NCBI RefSeq assembly: GCF_900107745.1
Contig: NZ_FNRO01000003.1
Coordinates: 124,001 to 188,000 of the forward strand
Reading direction: 5' to 3'
DNA: 64,000 bases
DNA from: Variovorax sp. YR216
GTDB taxonomy: Bacteria; Pseudomonadota; Gammaproteobacteria; Burkholderiales; Burkholderiaceae_C
Below the pieces are notes generated by a model. It saw only the letters and a list, made by a program, of their open reading frames with translations. It ran no database searches and was not told where the DNA came from. The position numbers and the translations under genes are program-made. Numbering within the stretch: the first letter of the stretch is position 1; each line of letters opens with the position of its first letter. Below, one piece after another: positions 15,986 to 27,297 of the stretch.

Positions 15986-16648
15986 ATGCTTGCGTTGCAT
16001 CCCCCAACACTCTGGCCCGCCGTCACCTGGTTCGGTGACAGTGGTTTTCTGCTGCCCGCGTCCCTGTGGATCGCCGCGTGGCTCGGACTGCCCCGGGGGA
16101 CGCGCGCGTCCGCATGGCGCTGGGTGCTGCTGTTCGGTCTCGGATGCAGCGTGATCCTGGTGTCCAAGCTCGCCTTCCTGGGCTGGGGTATCGGCATCGC
16201 CGCGATCGACTTCACCGGGTTCAGCGGGCACACGGCCCTGTCGGCCAGCATCTGGCCTGTCGCCGGATGGCTGATGGCCTCGCGGCAGGACCATCGCGCC
16301 CGCGTCGCGGCTGCCGTGGCCGGGCTGGTGTTCGCGGCCGTCATCGGCGTCTCGCGCATTGCGCTGGACGCGCATTCCCATTCGGAGGTCGCAGCCGGCT
16401 TCCTGCTCGGCGCGGCAGTGAGCGGGCTGTTCCTGTGGTGGCAGCATCGTTCGCCGCATCCGCGGCTGAGCTGGCTGCTCGTGGCACTGAGTCTCGCGAC
16501 GCCGGCGCTTCTCCAGCGGCCGGGGACGGCGGCGCCGACGCAGAGTGCCCTGGAGGTCATTGCGATGCGCCTTGCGGGGACGGACCGGGTCTACACCCGC
16601 GCCGACCTCCTGGCCCGCCGGAACGGTTCGGCAATCGGTATCGATTAG
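15986..16648 (+). CDS. PAP2-family membrane phosphatase
   Basis: A 220-residue protein with several membrane helices and the PAP2 signature blocks: FSGHTALSASI (motif 2, with catalytic His of SGH) and SRIALDAHSHSEVAAG (motif 3, SRxxxxxHxxxD-like, with the Asp replaced by Glu/Ala around SEV). Motif 1 (KxxxxxxRP) is weak; a Lys occurs in VSKLAFLGWG. PAP2 enzymes dephosphorylate lipid phosphates such as phosphatidate or undecaprenyl pyrophosphate. It sits 10 nt after the acyltransferase fusion, so it is probably in one operon. Confidence 0.75.
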   Translation: MLALHPPTLWPAVTWFGDSGFLLPASLWIAAWLGLPRGTRASAWRWVLLFGLGCSVILVSKLAFLGWGIGIAAIDFTGFSGHTALSASIWPVAGWLMASRQDHRARVAAAVAGLVFAAVIGVSRIALDAHSHSEVAAGFLLGAAVSGLFLWWQHRSPHPRLSWLLVALSLATPALLQRPGTAAPTQSALEVIAMRLAGTDRVYTRADLLARRNGSAIGID

Positions 16649-16751
16649 AGATACCCAAGGCGTTGGAGGGCGCCACTGGTTCGTTAATTTGTGTCTTGCT
16701 GCACAGGAGCGAACCATCATCCGCGCACCTTCACTTCGCCGCGAGGCCGAC

Positions 16752-17237
16752 ATGCAAAGCTGCTCTTCGAACGTCTCCGTCCAACGCGATACCCGTGCCT
16801 GGCAGCTTCAGGTCTGGATCTCGTTCGGGCTGGCGGTCTTCCTGTGCGCCACCGGCCTCGGCTGGCTGCCGGGCCAGGCGCTCGACCGCGCGTTCATGGT
16901 GATGGGGTACGTGTTCTGCCTCTCGGCCGCGTTCGTCCTGGCCAAGTTCGTGCGCGACAACCAGCACGGCAGTGCCCCCTCCGCCGGCGACACGCCGATG
17001 TGGAAGCTGGTCGTCTGGGGTGGCTTCTTCACCGCCATGGGGCTGACCGGCTGGGGCCTGCTGCGGATGGAGATCAGCGAAACCTACAAGGCCTTCCTGG
17101 CCGTGAGCTGGCTGTTCCTCATCAGCTCGGCCTTCACGCTCGCCAAGACACTGCGTGATCGGCACGAGGCCGACATCGCCCTGGCCCGCCTGCAAGGTCG
17201 CCGCGAGGTGCGCGCCGAAATGCGCGAGGCCGAGTGA
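16752..17237 (+). CDS. YiaA/YiaB-type inner membrane protein
   Basis: A 161-residue protein containing two repeats of the YiaAB two-helix unit: WQLQVWISFGLAVFLCATGLGWLP ... FMVMGYVFCLSAAFVLAKFVRDN (residues 17-73) and WKLVVWGGFFTAMGLTGWGLL ... AFLAVSWLFLISSAFTLAKTLRDR (88-142). The tail is charged and helical. The function of YiaA/YiaB is not established. It opens a run of four same-strand genes to 19739; 38 nt separate it from the next gene. Confidence 0.8.
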   Translation: MQSCSSNVSVQRDTRAWQLQVWISFGLAVFLCATGLGWLPGQALDRAFMVMGYVFCLSAAFVLAKFVRDNQHGSAPSAGDTPMWKLVVWGGFFTAMGLTGWGLLRMEISETYKAFLAVSWLFLISSAFTLAKTLRDRHEADIALARLQGRREVRAEMREAE

Positions 17238-17275
17238 AGCATCCATCCCCAAACACGTCGAAAGGAGAGCTCATC

Positions 17276-17734
17276 ATGAGACAGTACCTCTGCACCTTTC
17301 TCCTGGCCGTCTGCGCGGCGACGGTCAACATCTCGATGCCGCTGCCTGCCCATGCGCAGAGCGAGGCGTCGGTGGCGCTGTCGATGCTGCCGGTCGCATC
17401 GGTGGTCGGCGCGGCATCGGTCACGGGGGCCGCGGTGAGCACAGTCGCGGCGGTGCCGGTGGCGCTGTCGATCGGAGGCGCCACCCTGACCGTGGTGGCG
17501 GTCGAAGCCTCCGTCGATGGCACCGTTTACGTGCTCGAACGTGTCTCGGATGGCGCCAGGGCGAGCGTGAAGGTGCTCGACCGTGCAGCACGGAGCGCGT
17601 CGGTCGCGATCGGAAGCGCGGTGACCGTCACGGTGATTGCAAGCGGCGTGGTCATCTCGGCCGCCGGCGAAGTGCTGGCCTTCGTGCCGAACGCGCTCGG
17701 CCGCGCGTTGCTCTACAACGAGAAGCTGTCATGA
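17276..17734 (+). CDS. Exported Ala/Val/Ser-rich hydrophobic protein, unknown
   Basis: A 152-residue product with a signal peptide (MRQYLCTFLLAVCAATVNISMPLPAHAQ). The mature part is dominated by small residues (VALSMLPVASVVGAASVTGAAVSTVAAVPVALSIGGATLTVVAV) and a second hydrophobic stretch near the C-terminus (SAVTVTVIASGVVISAAGEVLAF). A clear AAAGGAGAG lies before the ATG at 17276. I do not recognise the family. It overlaps the DUF2145 gene by 4 bases, so the two products probably act together in the envelope. Confidence 0.6.
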   Translation: MRQYLCTFLLAVCAATVNISMPLPAHAQSEASVALSMLPVASVVGAASVTGAAVSTVAAVPVALSIGGATLTVVAVEASVDGTVYVLERVSDGARASVKVLDRAARSASVAIGSAVTVTVIASGVVISAAGEVLAFVPNALGRALLYNEKLS

Positions 17735-18615
17735 CCCGGATACCCACGAACTTCGGTCCCTACGAGCGCGAATACCAGACCCGCGTCTCGCGCACGCGTC
17801 GCCTGCTGAAGGGCGCGGCGCAAGCGATCCTGACGGCGGCCGCGGTCATCCTGGCCGGCGTCTTCCTGTTTCCGCTCAACGCGCATGCCGGCCGGTCGTG
17901 CGAGGAGGGCAAGCCCACCGCGGCCACGATCGTGAAGGGCATGCAGCTCGCGGAGCGCACCTCGCAGCAGCTCGACGCGAGCGGCGCCAAGGTGGTGCTG
18001 CTGGCGCGCGCCGGACAGGACCTGAGCAGGTACGGCCTGCGCTACTCGCATCTGGGGCTCGCCTACAAGACGGCCGACGGCAACTGGCGCGTGGTGCACA
18101 AGCTCAACCAGTGCGGCACGGCGGTGGCCACCGTCTACCGGCAGGGCCTCGGCGAGTTCTTCCTCGACGATCTCTACCGCTACGAAGCCGCATGGATCGT
18201 CCCGACGCCGGTGGTGCAGGCGCAACTGCTGGCGGCGCTCAACGAGCCGCCGGCGCGCATCACGCGGCTGCACGCCGCGCCCTACAGCATCGTGAGCTAC
18301 GCCTGGGGGCACAAGTACCAGCAGTCGAACCAATGGGTCATCGAGACCCTGGCCGGCGCCATGGAGCCCGGCACCATCGTCAACCGCGACCAGGCCCAGG
18401 CGTGGTTGCACTTCAAGGGCTACGAGCCCACGACGTTGCGCCTCGGACCGCTGACCCGACTTGGCGGTCGCGTGGGTTCGGCCAACGTCGCCTTCGACGA
18501 TCATCCCAACGAAAAGCGCTTTTCCGATCGCATCGAGACGGTGACGGTGGATTCGGTATTCGCGTGGATGCCGAGGGCGGGTCTCGGGGCGGCGCCGGTC
18601 GTGCTCAAGCTCTAG
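17731..18615 (+). CDS. DUF2145 family exported protein
   Basis: The 294-residue protein has a hydrophobic helix at residues 28-50 ending LNAHAGRSCEEGKP, consistent with a signal peptide or anchor. The body contains VVLLARAGQDLSRYGLRYSHLGLAYKTADGNWRVVHKLNQCGTA and YAWGHKYQQSNQWVIETLA, which fit DUF2145. The strand-plus-His layout recalls circularly permuted NlpC/P60-like folds (YiiX type), but I cannot see a clear catalytic Cys at the expected place, so enzymatic activity is uncertain. It is translationally coupled to the preceding gene. Confidence 0.65.
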   Translation: MTRIPTNFGPYEREYQTRVSRTRRLLKGAAQAILTAAAVILAGVFLFPLNAHAGRSCEEGKPTAATIVKGMQLAERTSQQLDASGAKVVLLARAGQDLSRYGLRYSHLGLAYKTADGNWRVVHKLNQCGTAVATVYRQGLGEFFLDDLYRYEAAWIVPTPVVQAQLLAALNEPPARITRLHAAPYSIVSYAWGHKYQQSNQWVIETLAGAMEPGTIVNRDQAQAWLHFKGYEPTTLRLGPLTRLGGRVGSANVAFDDHPNEKRFSDRIETVTVDSVFAWMPRAGLGAAPVVLKL

Positions 18616-18650
18616 ACCAGAATCCGCAACATTCCAAAAGAAGGATCTTC

Positions 18651-19739
18651 ATGAGCAAATCCCTGCGTCTGTCCGAAAAGTGGTTTCGTCGCGGCCTCTG
18701 GCTGGTGGCGGTGATCTTCGCAAGCTTCCTGATCGGACTGGGCAGCACCATCGTCGGCGATCTGCCGCGGGTCGAGCACCGGATCGAGCTGGACGATTTC
18801 ATCGACCGTGCCGCCGCCGATCCGCTGCGCAACACCGTGCGCGACGCCGAGCGCGTCGAGCAGGAAGCCGTGCGCGACCGCGAGCAGGCGGATCTCAAAC
18901 TGCTCGCCGCCCGACAGGCCAGCCGCGCCGCCCGGGAGACCTTCTCGAACTGGCTCGCGACACGCCATGCGACCGCGCAGCCGGACCAGGACACCGAGCT
19001 CATCGCCCGAACGAAGGCGCTCGATGCGCTCAAGCAGAAAGAGGACGAGGCCGAGCGGGCGGTCGGCGCACAACGCCAGATCGCACTGGACGCGCGCCAG
19101 TCGCGCCAGCGCGCCGCGGAACGGCTCGCGAAGCTGGAGGACGAGGCGCACACCCGGATGGATGCGGAAAACCGCCGTGTCGAGTTGCGGGTGTTCCTCT
19201 ACCGCCTCGCGCTCACGCTGCCGCTGCTGGTGATCGCGGGCTGGCTCTTCGCGAAGAAGCGCAAGAGCACCTGGTGGCCTTTCGTCTGGGGCTTCATCTT
19301 CTTCGCGCTGTTCGCGTTCTTCGTCGAGCTCGTTCCGTACCTGCCGAGCTACGGCGGCTACGTGCGCTACGCGGTGGGCATCCTGATCACGGTGCTCGTG
19401 GGGCGCTATGCGATCGTCGCGCTCAACCGCTATCTCGAGCGCCAGAAGGCAGCGGAAGCACAGCCCGACACGGTGCGCCGCAACGAGCTGAGCTACGACA
19501 CCGCGCTCGCCCGGCTCGCCAAGGGCGTATGCCCGGGCTGCGAGCGACCGGTGGACCTGAAGAACACCGAGATCGACTTCTGCCCGCACTGCGGCATCGG
19601 CCTCTTCGATCACTGCCACGCGTGCAAGACGCGCAAGAGTGCCTTCGCGCGCTTCTGCCACGCCTGCGGAACCGGCGCGATGGCGGCCGCGCCGCGCGAT
19701 CCGTCGCTGCCTCAGGTCCAGCCCGCGTCCACCACGTAG
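18651..19739 (+). CDS. Membrane protein with coiled coil and C-terminal double zinc ribbon
   Basis: A 362-residue protein. A membrane helix at 14-36 is followed by a long charged coiled coil (about 60-175: ERVEQEAVRDREQADLKLLAARQ..., QKEDEAERAVGAQRQIALDARQ). Three hydrophobic helices follow at about 180-255, then cytoplasmic zinc ribbons CPGC/CPHC and CHAC/CHAC (290-345). The family is not recognised; the domain order suggests an envelope protein with a metal-bound cytoplasmic binding module. It ends the four-gene run and overlaps the convergent SDR gene by 28 nt. Confidence 0.65.
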   Translation: MSKSLRLSEKWFRRGLWLVAVIFASFLIGLGSTIVGDLPRVEHRIELDDFIDRAAADPLRNTVRDAERVEQEAVRDREQADLKLLAARQASRAARETFSNWLATRHATAQPDQDTELIARTKALDALKQKEDEAERAVGAQRQIALDARQSRQRAAERLAKLEDEAHTRMDAENRRVELRVFLYRLALTLPLLVIAGWLFAKKRKSTWWPFVWGFIFFALFAFFVELVPYLPSYGGYVRYAVGILITVLVGRYAIVALNRYLERQKAAEAQPDTVRRNELSYDTALARLAKGVCPGCERPVDLKNTEIDFCPHCGIGLFDHCHACKTRKSAFARFCHACGTGAMAAAPRDPSLPQVQPASTT

Positions 19740-20491
19740 TCCTGCGCGGTGCACATCTTCGAATCGTCGGCGGCAAGAAAGAGCGCCATGCTGGCGATGT
19801 CCTCGGCCATCACGCGGCCGGGCAGGCACTGGGCCGCATCGATCTCCGCATGCGACTCGGGCTTGACCCAGAGCTTGAGTTGCCGCTCGGTCATCACCCA
19901 ACCGGGCACGAGCGAGTTGACGCGGATGTTCTGCTTGCCGAGATCGCGCGCCAGGGCCCGCGTGAGCCCGCGCGCGGCCGACTTGCACGCCTGGTAGACC
20001 GGGTAGCCGCGCCCCTTGATCATCCAGCTCACCGAGCCGAAGTTGATGATCGAGCCGCCGCCGGCCGCGCGCATGTCCTCGGCGACCGCCTGCGCCGCGA
20101 AGAACTGGTGCTTGAAGTTGATCGCGGTCATCCGGTCGAAGGCCTCGCTGGTGACGTCCTCCATGTTGTGCCGCTGGTCGTTCGCCGCATTGTTGAGCAG
20201 CACGCGGATGGGGCCGAATTGCGCGCGCACCGCGGCGATGGCGGCCTGCAGCGCGGCCACGTCCGTGACGTCGCACTGGACGAAGAGCGGCGCGTTCTCG
20301 CCGCCCAGCGCCGCAGCGAGCGCGCGGCCGGCGTCCACATCGATGTCGCAAAACCCCACACGGGCGCCTTGTGCGTGGAAAGCGCGCACCAGTGCCTCAC
20401 CGATCCCCGTCGCGCCGCCGGAGATGAAGACGGTGCGGCCCTTCAGGGACGGATAGCGCGCCGAGGGCGCGGGAGAAGTCGAATCGGTCAT
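19712..20491 (-). CDS. SDR family NAD(P)-dependent sugar or alcohol dehydrogenase
   Basis: A 259-residue short-chain dehydrogenase: cofactor motif SGGATGIGEA near residue 20, acidic FCDID after strand 2 (favouring NAD), NNAAND (NNAG equivalent), catalytic Ser in NFGSVSW and YxxxK in YPVYQACKSA, and PGWVMTERQ. The family resembles L-arabinose/galactose/xylose 1-dehydrogenases; divergent placement from an aldose epimerase supports an aldose substrate (inference). The start at 20491 gives a conventional N-terminus, though the Shine-Dalgarno sequence is weak. Confidence 0.8.
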   Translation of the reverse strand: MTDSTSPAPSARYPSLKGRTVFISGGATGIGEALVRAFHAQGARVGFCDIDVDAGRALAAALGGENAPLFVQCDVTDVAALQAAIAAVRAQFGPIRVLLNNAANDQRHNMEDVTSEAFDRMTAINFKHQFFAAQAVAEDMRAAGGGSIINFGSVSWMIKGRGYPVYQACKSAARGLTRALARDLGKQNIRVNSLVPGWVMTERQLKLWVKPESHAEIDAAQCLPGRVMAEDIASMALFLAADDSKMCTAQDYVVDAGWT

Positions 20492-20619
20492 GAAGGATGT
20501 CCCATGAAAGATCAGCCCGGGCGAAGAGCCGGGCTCGCGCAATTCTGACGCGCGGTTGTGCCATGTGCCACTCGTGTGAACGAGAATGCCGCGATCCCTG
20601 CGAACCGTGGTGCGATGCG

Positions 20620-21540
20620 ATGAACGACAACGAGACAGAACGTGTTCGGCTCGAAGCAGGCGCGTTGCGCCTCGAACTGGCGCCGGCGGTCGGCGGCGCG
20701 GTCACCGCGCTTTACGACGTCGAGGACGGTGCCCGCTTCGACTGGCTTCGCCCCGCGACCGACGACGCACTGGCGCGGCGCGATCTCTTCGCGATGGCGA
20801 GCTTCGCGCTGCTGCCGTGGTGCAACCGCATCCGCGAGGGCCGTGCGAATTTCGGCGGCCGCGAGATCGCGATTCACGCGGGCCGTCCGGCCGGGCCGTC
20901 AGGCAGGCATCCGCTGCATGGCATCGGCTGGATGCGGCCATGGCGCGTCGCCGAGGCATCTCCGGCAGGGGCGTTGCTCGAGCTCGCCGTCGATGCCGAC
21001 GCGCAGTGGCCGTGGCGATTCGAGGCTTCGCAAAGATTCGAGCTCGACCCGTCGGGCCTTCGCTGCACCGTCGCGCTGACCAATCGCGACACGGTGCCCA
21101 TGCCCGCGGGGATCGGGCATCACCCTTACTTTCCGCATCGCACCGGCACGCGGCTGCAGACGACGACCGCTGCGATGTGGCGCGGCGATCCGGAAGTGAT
21201 GCCCGTTGGCCTCGAACCCACTGCGGAAGTGGCCCGACTGCGCAATGGTGTGCGCTTGTCCGAGCTTGACCTGGACAACAACTTCACCGGCTGGGAGCAC
21301 GCCGCGCGCATCGACTGGCCCGGTTCCGCGCGCGCGCTGATGCTGTCGGCCGACTCGCCACTCGACTTCTTCGTGCTGTATTGCCCGAGCGGCGCGGATC
21401 ACTTCTGCGCCGAGCCGGTGAGCCAGTGCACCGACGCGATCAACCTTGCGGACCGCCATGGACCGCGTGAGGTGGGCGGCACCGTGTTGGCGCCGGGCTC
21501 AACCCTCTCGGGAACCTGGACCCTGCGCACGGTGCGCTAG
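20620..21540 (+). CDS. Aldose 1-epimerase (galactose mutarotase) family protein
   Basis: The 306-residue product shows the mutarotase motifs: PWCNRIREGRANFGG (substrate-binding Asn-Arg), HPLHGIGWMRPW (His), GHHPYFPH (catalytic His) and FCAEPVSQCTDAINL (catalytic Glu). It interconverts alpha and beta anomers of aldoses, feeding dehydrogenases such as the adjacent SDR. The stop TAG lies inside a CTAG that borders the MITE-like element. Confidence 0.85.
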   Translation: MNDNETERVRLEAGALRLELAPAVGGAVTALYDVEDGARFDWLRPATDDALARRDLFAMASFALLPWCNRIREGRANFGGREIAIHAGRPAGPSGRHPLHGIGWMRPWRVAEASPAGALLELAVDADAQWPWRFEASQRFELDPSGLRCTVALTNRDTVPMPAGIGHHPYFPHRTGTRLQTTTAAMWRGDPEVMPVGLEPTAEVARLRNGVRLSELDLDNNFTGWEHAARIDWPGSARALMLSADSPLDFFVLYCPSGADHFCAEPVSQCTDAINLADRHGPREVGGTVLAPGSTLSGTWTLRTVR

Positions 21541-21804
21541 GGCCTGTTCACACTACTTTCATAGTGCCCGTTGCCCCGCAAAAGGGGGTGACTGCAAGGC
21601 GCAAACCGCAGCCGGGCTGTCTGCCCGGCGAGGATTTGCAACGCCGCAGACGCCGCCTTTGCGGGGCAACCCTTCGGGCAAGGCAGCAAAAGGCCGCACT
21701 CGTCGTTGCGCGCCTTGTCCATGCATCAGCATGGACTGCGCCACGCGCCTAGATTGCGGCCTTTTGCTGCCTTGCGGGCACTATGAAAGTAGTGTGAACA
21801 GGCC
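21541..21804. mobile_element. MITE-like element with 30-bp terminal inverted repeats
   Basis: Perfect inverted repeats of 30 bp (21541-21570 and 21775-21804, outer end GGCCTGTTCACA) bound a 264-bp segment flanked by CTAG on both sides (21537-21540, 21805-21808). Inside are two nested palindromes: 13-bp arms at 21570-21582/21658-21670 and 18-bp arms at 21681-21698/21755-21772. It codes for no convincing protein. The terminal sequence and CTAG target recall IS5-family elements; that link is inference. Confidence 0.75.
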
Positions 21805-24014
<2,210 letters not shown>

Positions 24015-24083
24015 GGTGCTTGAGGGCCGGACGGGCCCGTGCCAAGAAGGCGAGGGTTGCGAAGAGGCGGGCAGAATTGTCCC

Positions 24084-26198
24084 ATGCCTGCAGCTGCCAA
24101 GTCCCCGTTAAAGGAAAAGCCCGTACCTGAGCCAACGTCCGCACCCGGCACCGGCCTGAGTGCGGTGCAGCGCGCATTGCGCAAGCTGGGCCTGCTGCGG
24201 GACATCGATTTCGCGCTCTATCTGCCGATGCGCTACGAGGACGAGACGCGCATCGTCCCCCTCGCCGCGACGCGCGACGGCGAGATGGCGCAGATCGAGG
24301 CCGTGGTCACCGAAAGCGAAGTGGTCTATCGGCCGCGCCGGCAGTTGATCGTCACCGTCGACGACGGCAGCGACACCTGCCAGCTGCGCTTCTTCAATTT
24401 CTATCCGTCGCAGCAGAAGCAGCTCGCCGTGGGTGCGCGCGTGCGTGTGCGCGGCGAGGTCCGAGGCGGCTTCGTCGGGCGGCAGATGATGCACCCGGCC
24501 GTCAAGGCGGCAGGCACCGCATTGCCGGAGGCCTTGACGCCGGTCTATTCGACCATCGCGGGCCTGGCGCAGCCGGTGCTGCGCCGCGAAGTGCGTTCGG
24601 GGCTGGCGCGTGCGGTGCTCGACGAAACGCTGCCGCCCGGCGCCGCGCCGCACGGTACGTGGGACCTGCGCCGCGCGCTGAACTTCCTGCACTACCCCGC
24701 GCCGGATGTCGCGATTGCCACGCTGGAAGACCACAGCCATCCCGCGTGGCAGCGCCTGAAAGCCGACGAGCTGCTCGCTCAGCAACTGTCGCAACTTCAG
24801 GCCCGTCGTGCACGCTCGGCGCAACGTGCGCCGGTGCTCGAGGTGGATTCGACCGGCGGGAAGCTGCACAAGGATCTGCTCGGCGCGCTGCCGTTTGCGC
24901 TCACGGGGGCGCAGCAGCGTGTGGGCGAAGAGATCACGCGCGATCTCGCCCGCGAAGTCCCGATGCATCGATTGCTGCAGGGCGATGTCGGCTCGGGCAA
25001 GACCGTGGTCGCTGCGCTCGCCGCTGCGCGCTGCATCGATGCGGGCTTCCAGTGCGCGCTGATGGCGCCGACCGAGATCCTCGCGGCGCAGCATTTCGGC
25101 AAGCTGGTGAACTGGCTCGATCCGCTGCTCGCCGAGCGCGGTTTGCGCGTCGCATGGCTCACCGGCAGCCAGAAGAAGAAGGAACGTGACACGATGACCG
25201 CCGCCGTCGAGAGCGGCGAAGCGGCGCTCGTGGTCGGAACGCATGCGGTCATCTCCGAGAAGGTGCGCTTTCGCCATCTCGCGCTCGCGGTCATCGACGA
25301 GCAGCATCGCTTCGGCGTGGCGCAGCGCCTCGCGTTGCGCGGCAAGGCCGGCGGTGATTTCGAGCCGCATCTGCTGATGATGAGCGCCACCCCGATCCCG
25401 CGCACGCTGGCGATGAGCTACTACGCCGACCTCGACGTCTCGACACTCGACGAACTGCCCCCCGGTCGTACGCCGATCGTCACGAAGCTGGTGGCCGACC
25501 ATCGCCGGGATGAAGTCGTCGACCGCATCCGCGCGCAACTCGCGCAGGGCCGGCAGGTCTACTGGGTCTGCCCGCTGATCGAGGAAAGCGAGGCCGTCGA
25601 TCTGCGCAACGCCACCGAGACGCGCGATGAGTTGGCGGAAGCGCTCGGTGAGCAGGTGGGTGTCGGCCTGCTGCATTCGCGGATGCCGACTGCCGAGAAG
25701 CAGTCGGTGATGGAGGACTTCACGGCCAACCGGCTGCAGGTGCTGGTGAGCACGACCGTGATCGAAGTTGGCGTCGACGTGCCCAATGCCTCGCTGATGG
25801 TGATCGAACACGCCGAACGTTTCGGTCTCTCGCAGCTGCATCAGCTGCGCGGCCGCGTGGGCCGCGGCGCAGCGGCCTCCGCGTGCGTGCTTCTCTATTC
25901 GCCGAACGAGGGCGGCCGCGTCGGCGAAGCGGCCCGAGCCCGTCTGAAGGCCATGGCGGAAACCAGTGACGGCTTCGAGATCGCGAGGCGCGACCTGGAG
26001 ATTCGCGGCCCGGGCGAATTCCTCGGCGCCCGCCAGTCCGGCGCCCCGCTGCTGCGCTTCGCCGACCTGACCAACGACGCCTTGCTCCTCGACTGGGCTC
26101 GCGAGCTTGCTCCGGCGATGCTTGACCGCCACCCGGAATTGGCAGCGCGCCATGTCGATCGCTGGCTGGGCAGCAAAGCCGAATACCTGAAGGCCTGA
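24084..26198 (+). CDS. recG: ATP-dependent DNA helicase RecG
   Basis: A 704-residue branch-migrating helicase. The N-terminal wedge/OB domain ([27 protein letters not shown]) precedes helicase motifs: Walker A GDVGSGKT at about 300-307, DEQHRFG (motif II) near 405, SATPIPRT (motif III), [10 protein letters not shown] and [27 protein letters not shown] (motif VI). The C-terminal RecG signature [21 protein letters not shown] is present. It rescues stalled replication forks. The ATG at 24084 is chosen because the protein then starts with a normal unstructured leader. Confidence 0.97.
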   Translation: MPAAAKSPLKEKPVPEPTSAPGTGLSAVQRALRKLGLLRDIDFALYLPMRYEDETRIVPLAATRDGEMAQIEAVVTESEVVYRPRRQLIVTVDDGSDTCQLRFFNFYPSQQKQLAVGARVRVRGEVRGGFVGRQMMHPAVKAAGTALPEALTPVYSTIAGLAQPVLRREVRSGLARAVLDETLPPGAAPHGTWDLRRALNFLHYPAPDVAIATLEDHSHPAWQRLKADELLAQQLSQLQARRARSAQRAPVLEVDSTGGKLHKDLLGALPFALTGAQQRVGEEITRDLAREVPMHRLLQGDVGSGKTVVAALAAARCIDAGFQCALMAPTEILAAQHFGKLVNWLDPLLAERGLRVAWLTGSQKKKERDTMTAAVESGEAALVVGTHAVISEKVRFRHLALAVIDEQHRFGVAQRLALRGKAGGDFEPHLLMMSATPIPRTLAMSYYADLDVSTLDELPPGRTPIVTKLVADHRRDEVVDRIRAQLAQGRQVYWVCPLIEESEAVDLRNATETRDELAEALGEQVGVGLLHSRMPTAEKQSVMEDFTANRLQVLVSTTVIEVGVDVPNASLMVIEHAERFGLSQLHQLRGRVGRGAAASACVLLYSPNEGGRVGEAARARLKAMAETSDGFEIARRDLEIRGPGEFLGARQSGAPLLRFADLTNDALLLDWARELAPAMLDRHPELAARHVDRWLGSKAEYLKA

Positions 26199-26230
26199 CC
26201 TGCCAGGGCGAGCGATAATAGCCTTTAGCT

Positions 26231-27196
26231 ATGACTTTGACTGAGCTCAAATACATCGTTGCGGTCGCGCGCGAGAGGCACTTCGGAAAGGCCGCCGAGG
26301 CCTGCTTCGTGTCGCAGCCGACCTTGTCCGTGGCGATCAAGAAGCTGGAGGACGAGCTCGAAGTCAAGCTGTTCGAGCGCAGCGCGGGCGAGGTCACCGT
26401 CACGCCGCTGGGCGAACAGATCGTCCAGCAGGCGCAGAGCGTGCTGGACCAGGCCGCGAGCATCAAGGAAATCGCCAAGCGCGGGAAGGACCCGCTGTCG
26501 GGGCCGCTGAACCTCGGGGTGATCTACACCATCGGCCCCTATCTGCTGCCCGACCTGGTGCGCCAGAACATCGCCCGCACGCCGCAGATGCCGCTGGTGC
26601 TGCAGGAGAACTTCACAGCCAGGCTGCTCGAGATGCTTCGTTCCGGCGAGATCGACTGCGCGATCATGGCCGAGCCGTTTCCCGACACCGGGCTCGCGAT
26701 GGCGGCGCTCTACGACGAGCCGTTCATGGCCGCGGTGCCGGCGCATCATCCGCTGGCGGGCAAGGAATCGGTGACCTCGGATGAATTGAAGAAGGAGACG
26801 ATGCTCCTCCTGGGCACCGGCCATTGCTTTCGCGACCATGTGCTGGAGGTCTGCCCGGAGTTCGCGCGCTTCTCCAGCAACGCGGAGGGCATCCGCAAGA
26901 GCTTTGAAGGCTCCTCGCTGGAAACCATCAAGCACATGGTGGCTTCGGGCATGGGCGTCACGCTGGTGCCGCGGCTGTCTGTGCCGGCCGATGCGCTCAA
27001 GCCCAGGTCGAAGAGCCGCAAGGAGCCGGAGCAGATCGTGCGTTATCTCCCGGTGCTCGACACGCAGGGCGGCGATCCGCCGACCCGGCGCGTGGTGCTG
27101 GCGTGGCGGCGCAGCTTTACGCGCTACGAGGCCATCGCCGCGCTGCGCAACGCCATCTATGCCTGCGAGCTGCCGGGGGTCAAGCGACTTTCCTGA
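26231..27196 (+). CDS. oxyR: Hydrogen peroxide sensor LysR-type regulator OxyR
   Basis: A 321-residue LysR family protein with an N-terminal HTH (LKYIVAVARERHFGKAAEACFVSQPTLSVAIKKLEDEL). The redox pair of OxyR is exactly in place: Cys199 in GHCFRDHVLEVC and Cys208 nine residues later, which form a disulphide on peroxide exposure. It lies 32 nt after recG, with a GATAAT at 26214-26219 that may be its own -10 box, and just before dps, a classic OxyR target. Confidence 0.95.
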   Translation: MTLTELKYIVAVARERHFGKAAEACFVSQPTLSVAIKKLEDELEVKLFERSAGEVTVTPLGEQIVQQAQSVLDQAASIKEIAKRGKDPLSGPLNLGVIYTIGPYLLPDLVRQNIARTPQMPLVLQENFTARLLEMLRSGEIDCAIMAEPFPDTGLAMAALYDEPFMAAVPAHHPLAGKESVTSDELKKETMLLLGTGHCFRDHVLEVCPEFARFSSNAEGIRKSFEGSSLETIKHMVASGMGVTLVPRLSVPADALKPRSKSRKEPEQIVRYLPVLDTQGGDPPTRRVVLAWRRSFTRYEAIAALRNAIYACELPGVKRLS

Positions 27197-27297
27197 AAGA
27201 TGCGCCGTCGGCCTACGAATCGAAGGGCCGCCGCCCCCGATGCCTGCGCTAGAGTGCGGTGTTGCCGTCAACCCAACTGAAGAAAGAGCTCACTGCC

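Noticed and set aside
14044..16560. An 838-codon minus-strand open frame opposite the LplT fusion and PAP2 genes
   Set aside because: The product is low in complexity and rich in His, Arg, Glu and Asp with no recognisable motif, while the plus strand holds two complete enzymes.
16678..16716. TGGTTCG/CGAACCA inverted repeat before the YiaA-type gene
   Set aside because: Arms are only 7 nt and 25 nt apart, with no U-tract or operator-like symmetry; not enough to call a site.
21537..21752. Several 60-codon open frames inside the MITE-like element
   Set aside because: They overlap in several frames and both strands within palindromic DNA and have no ribosome binding site; they look like by-products of the repeat.
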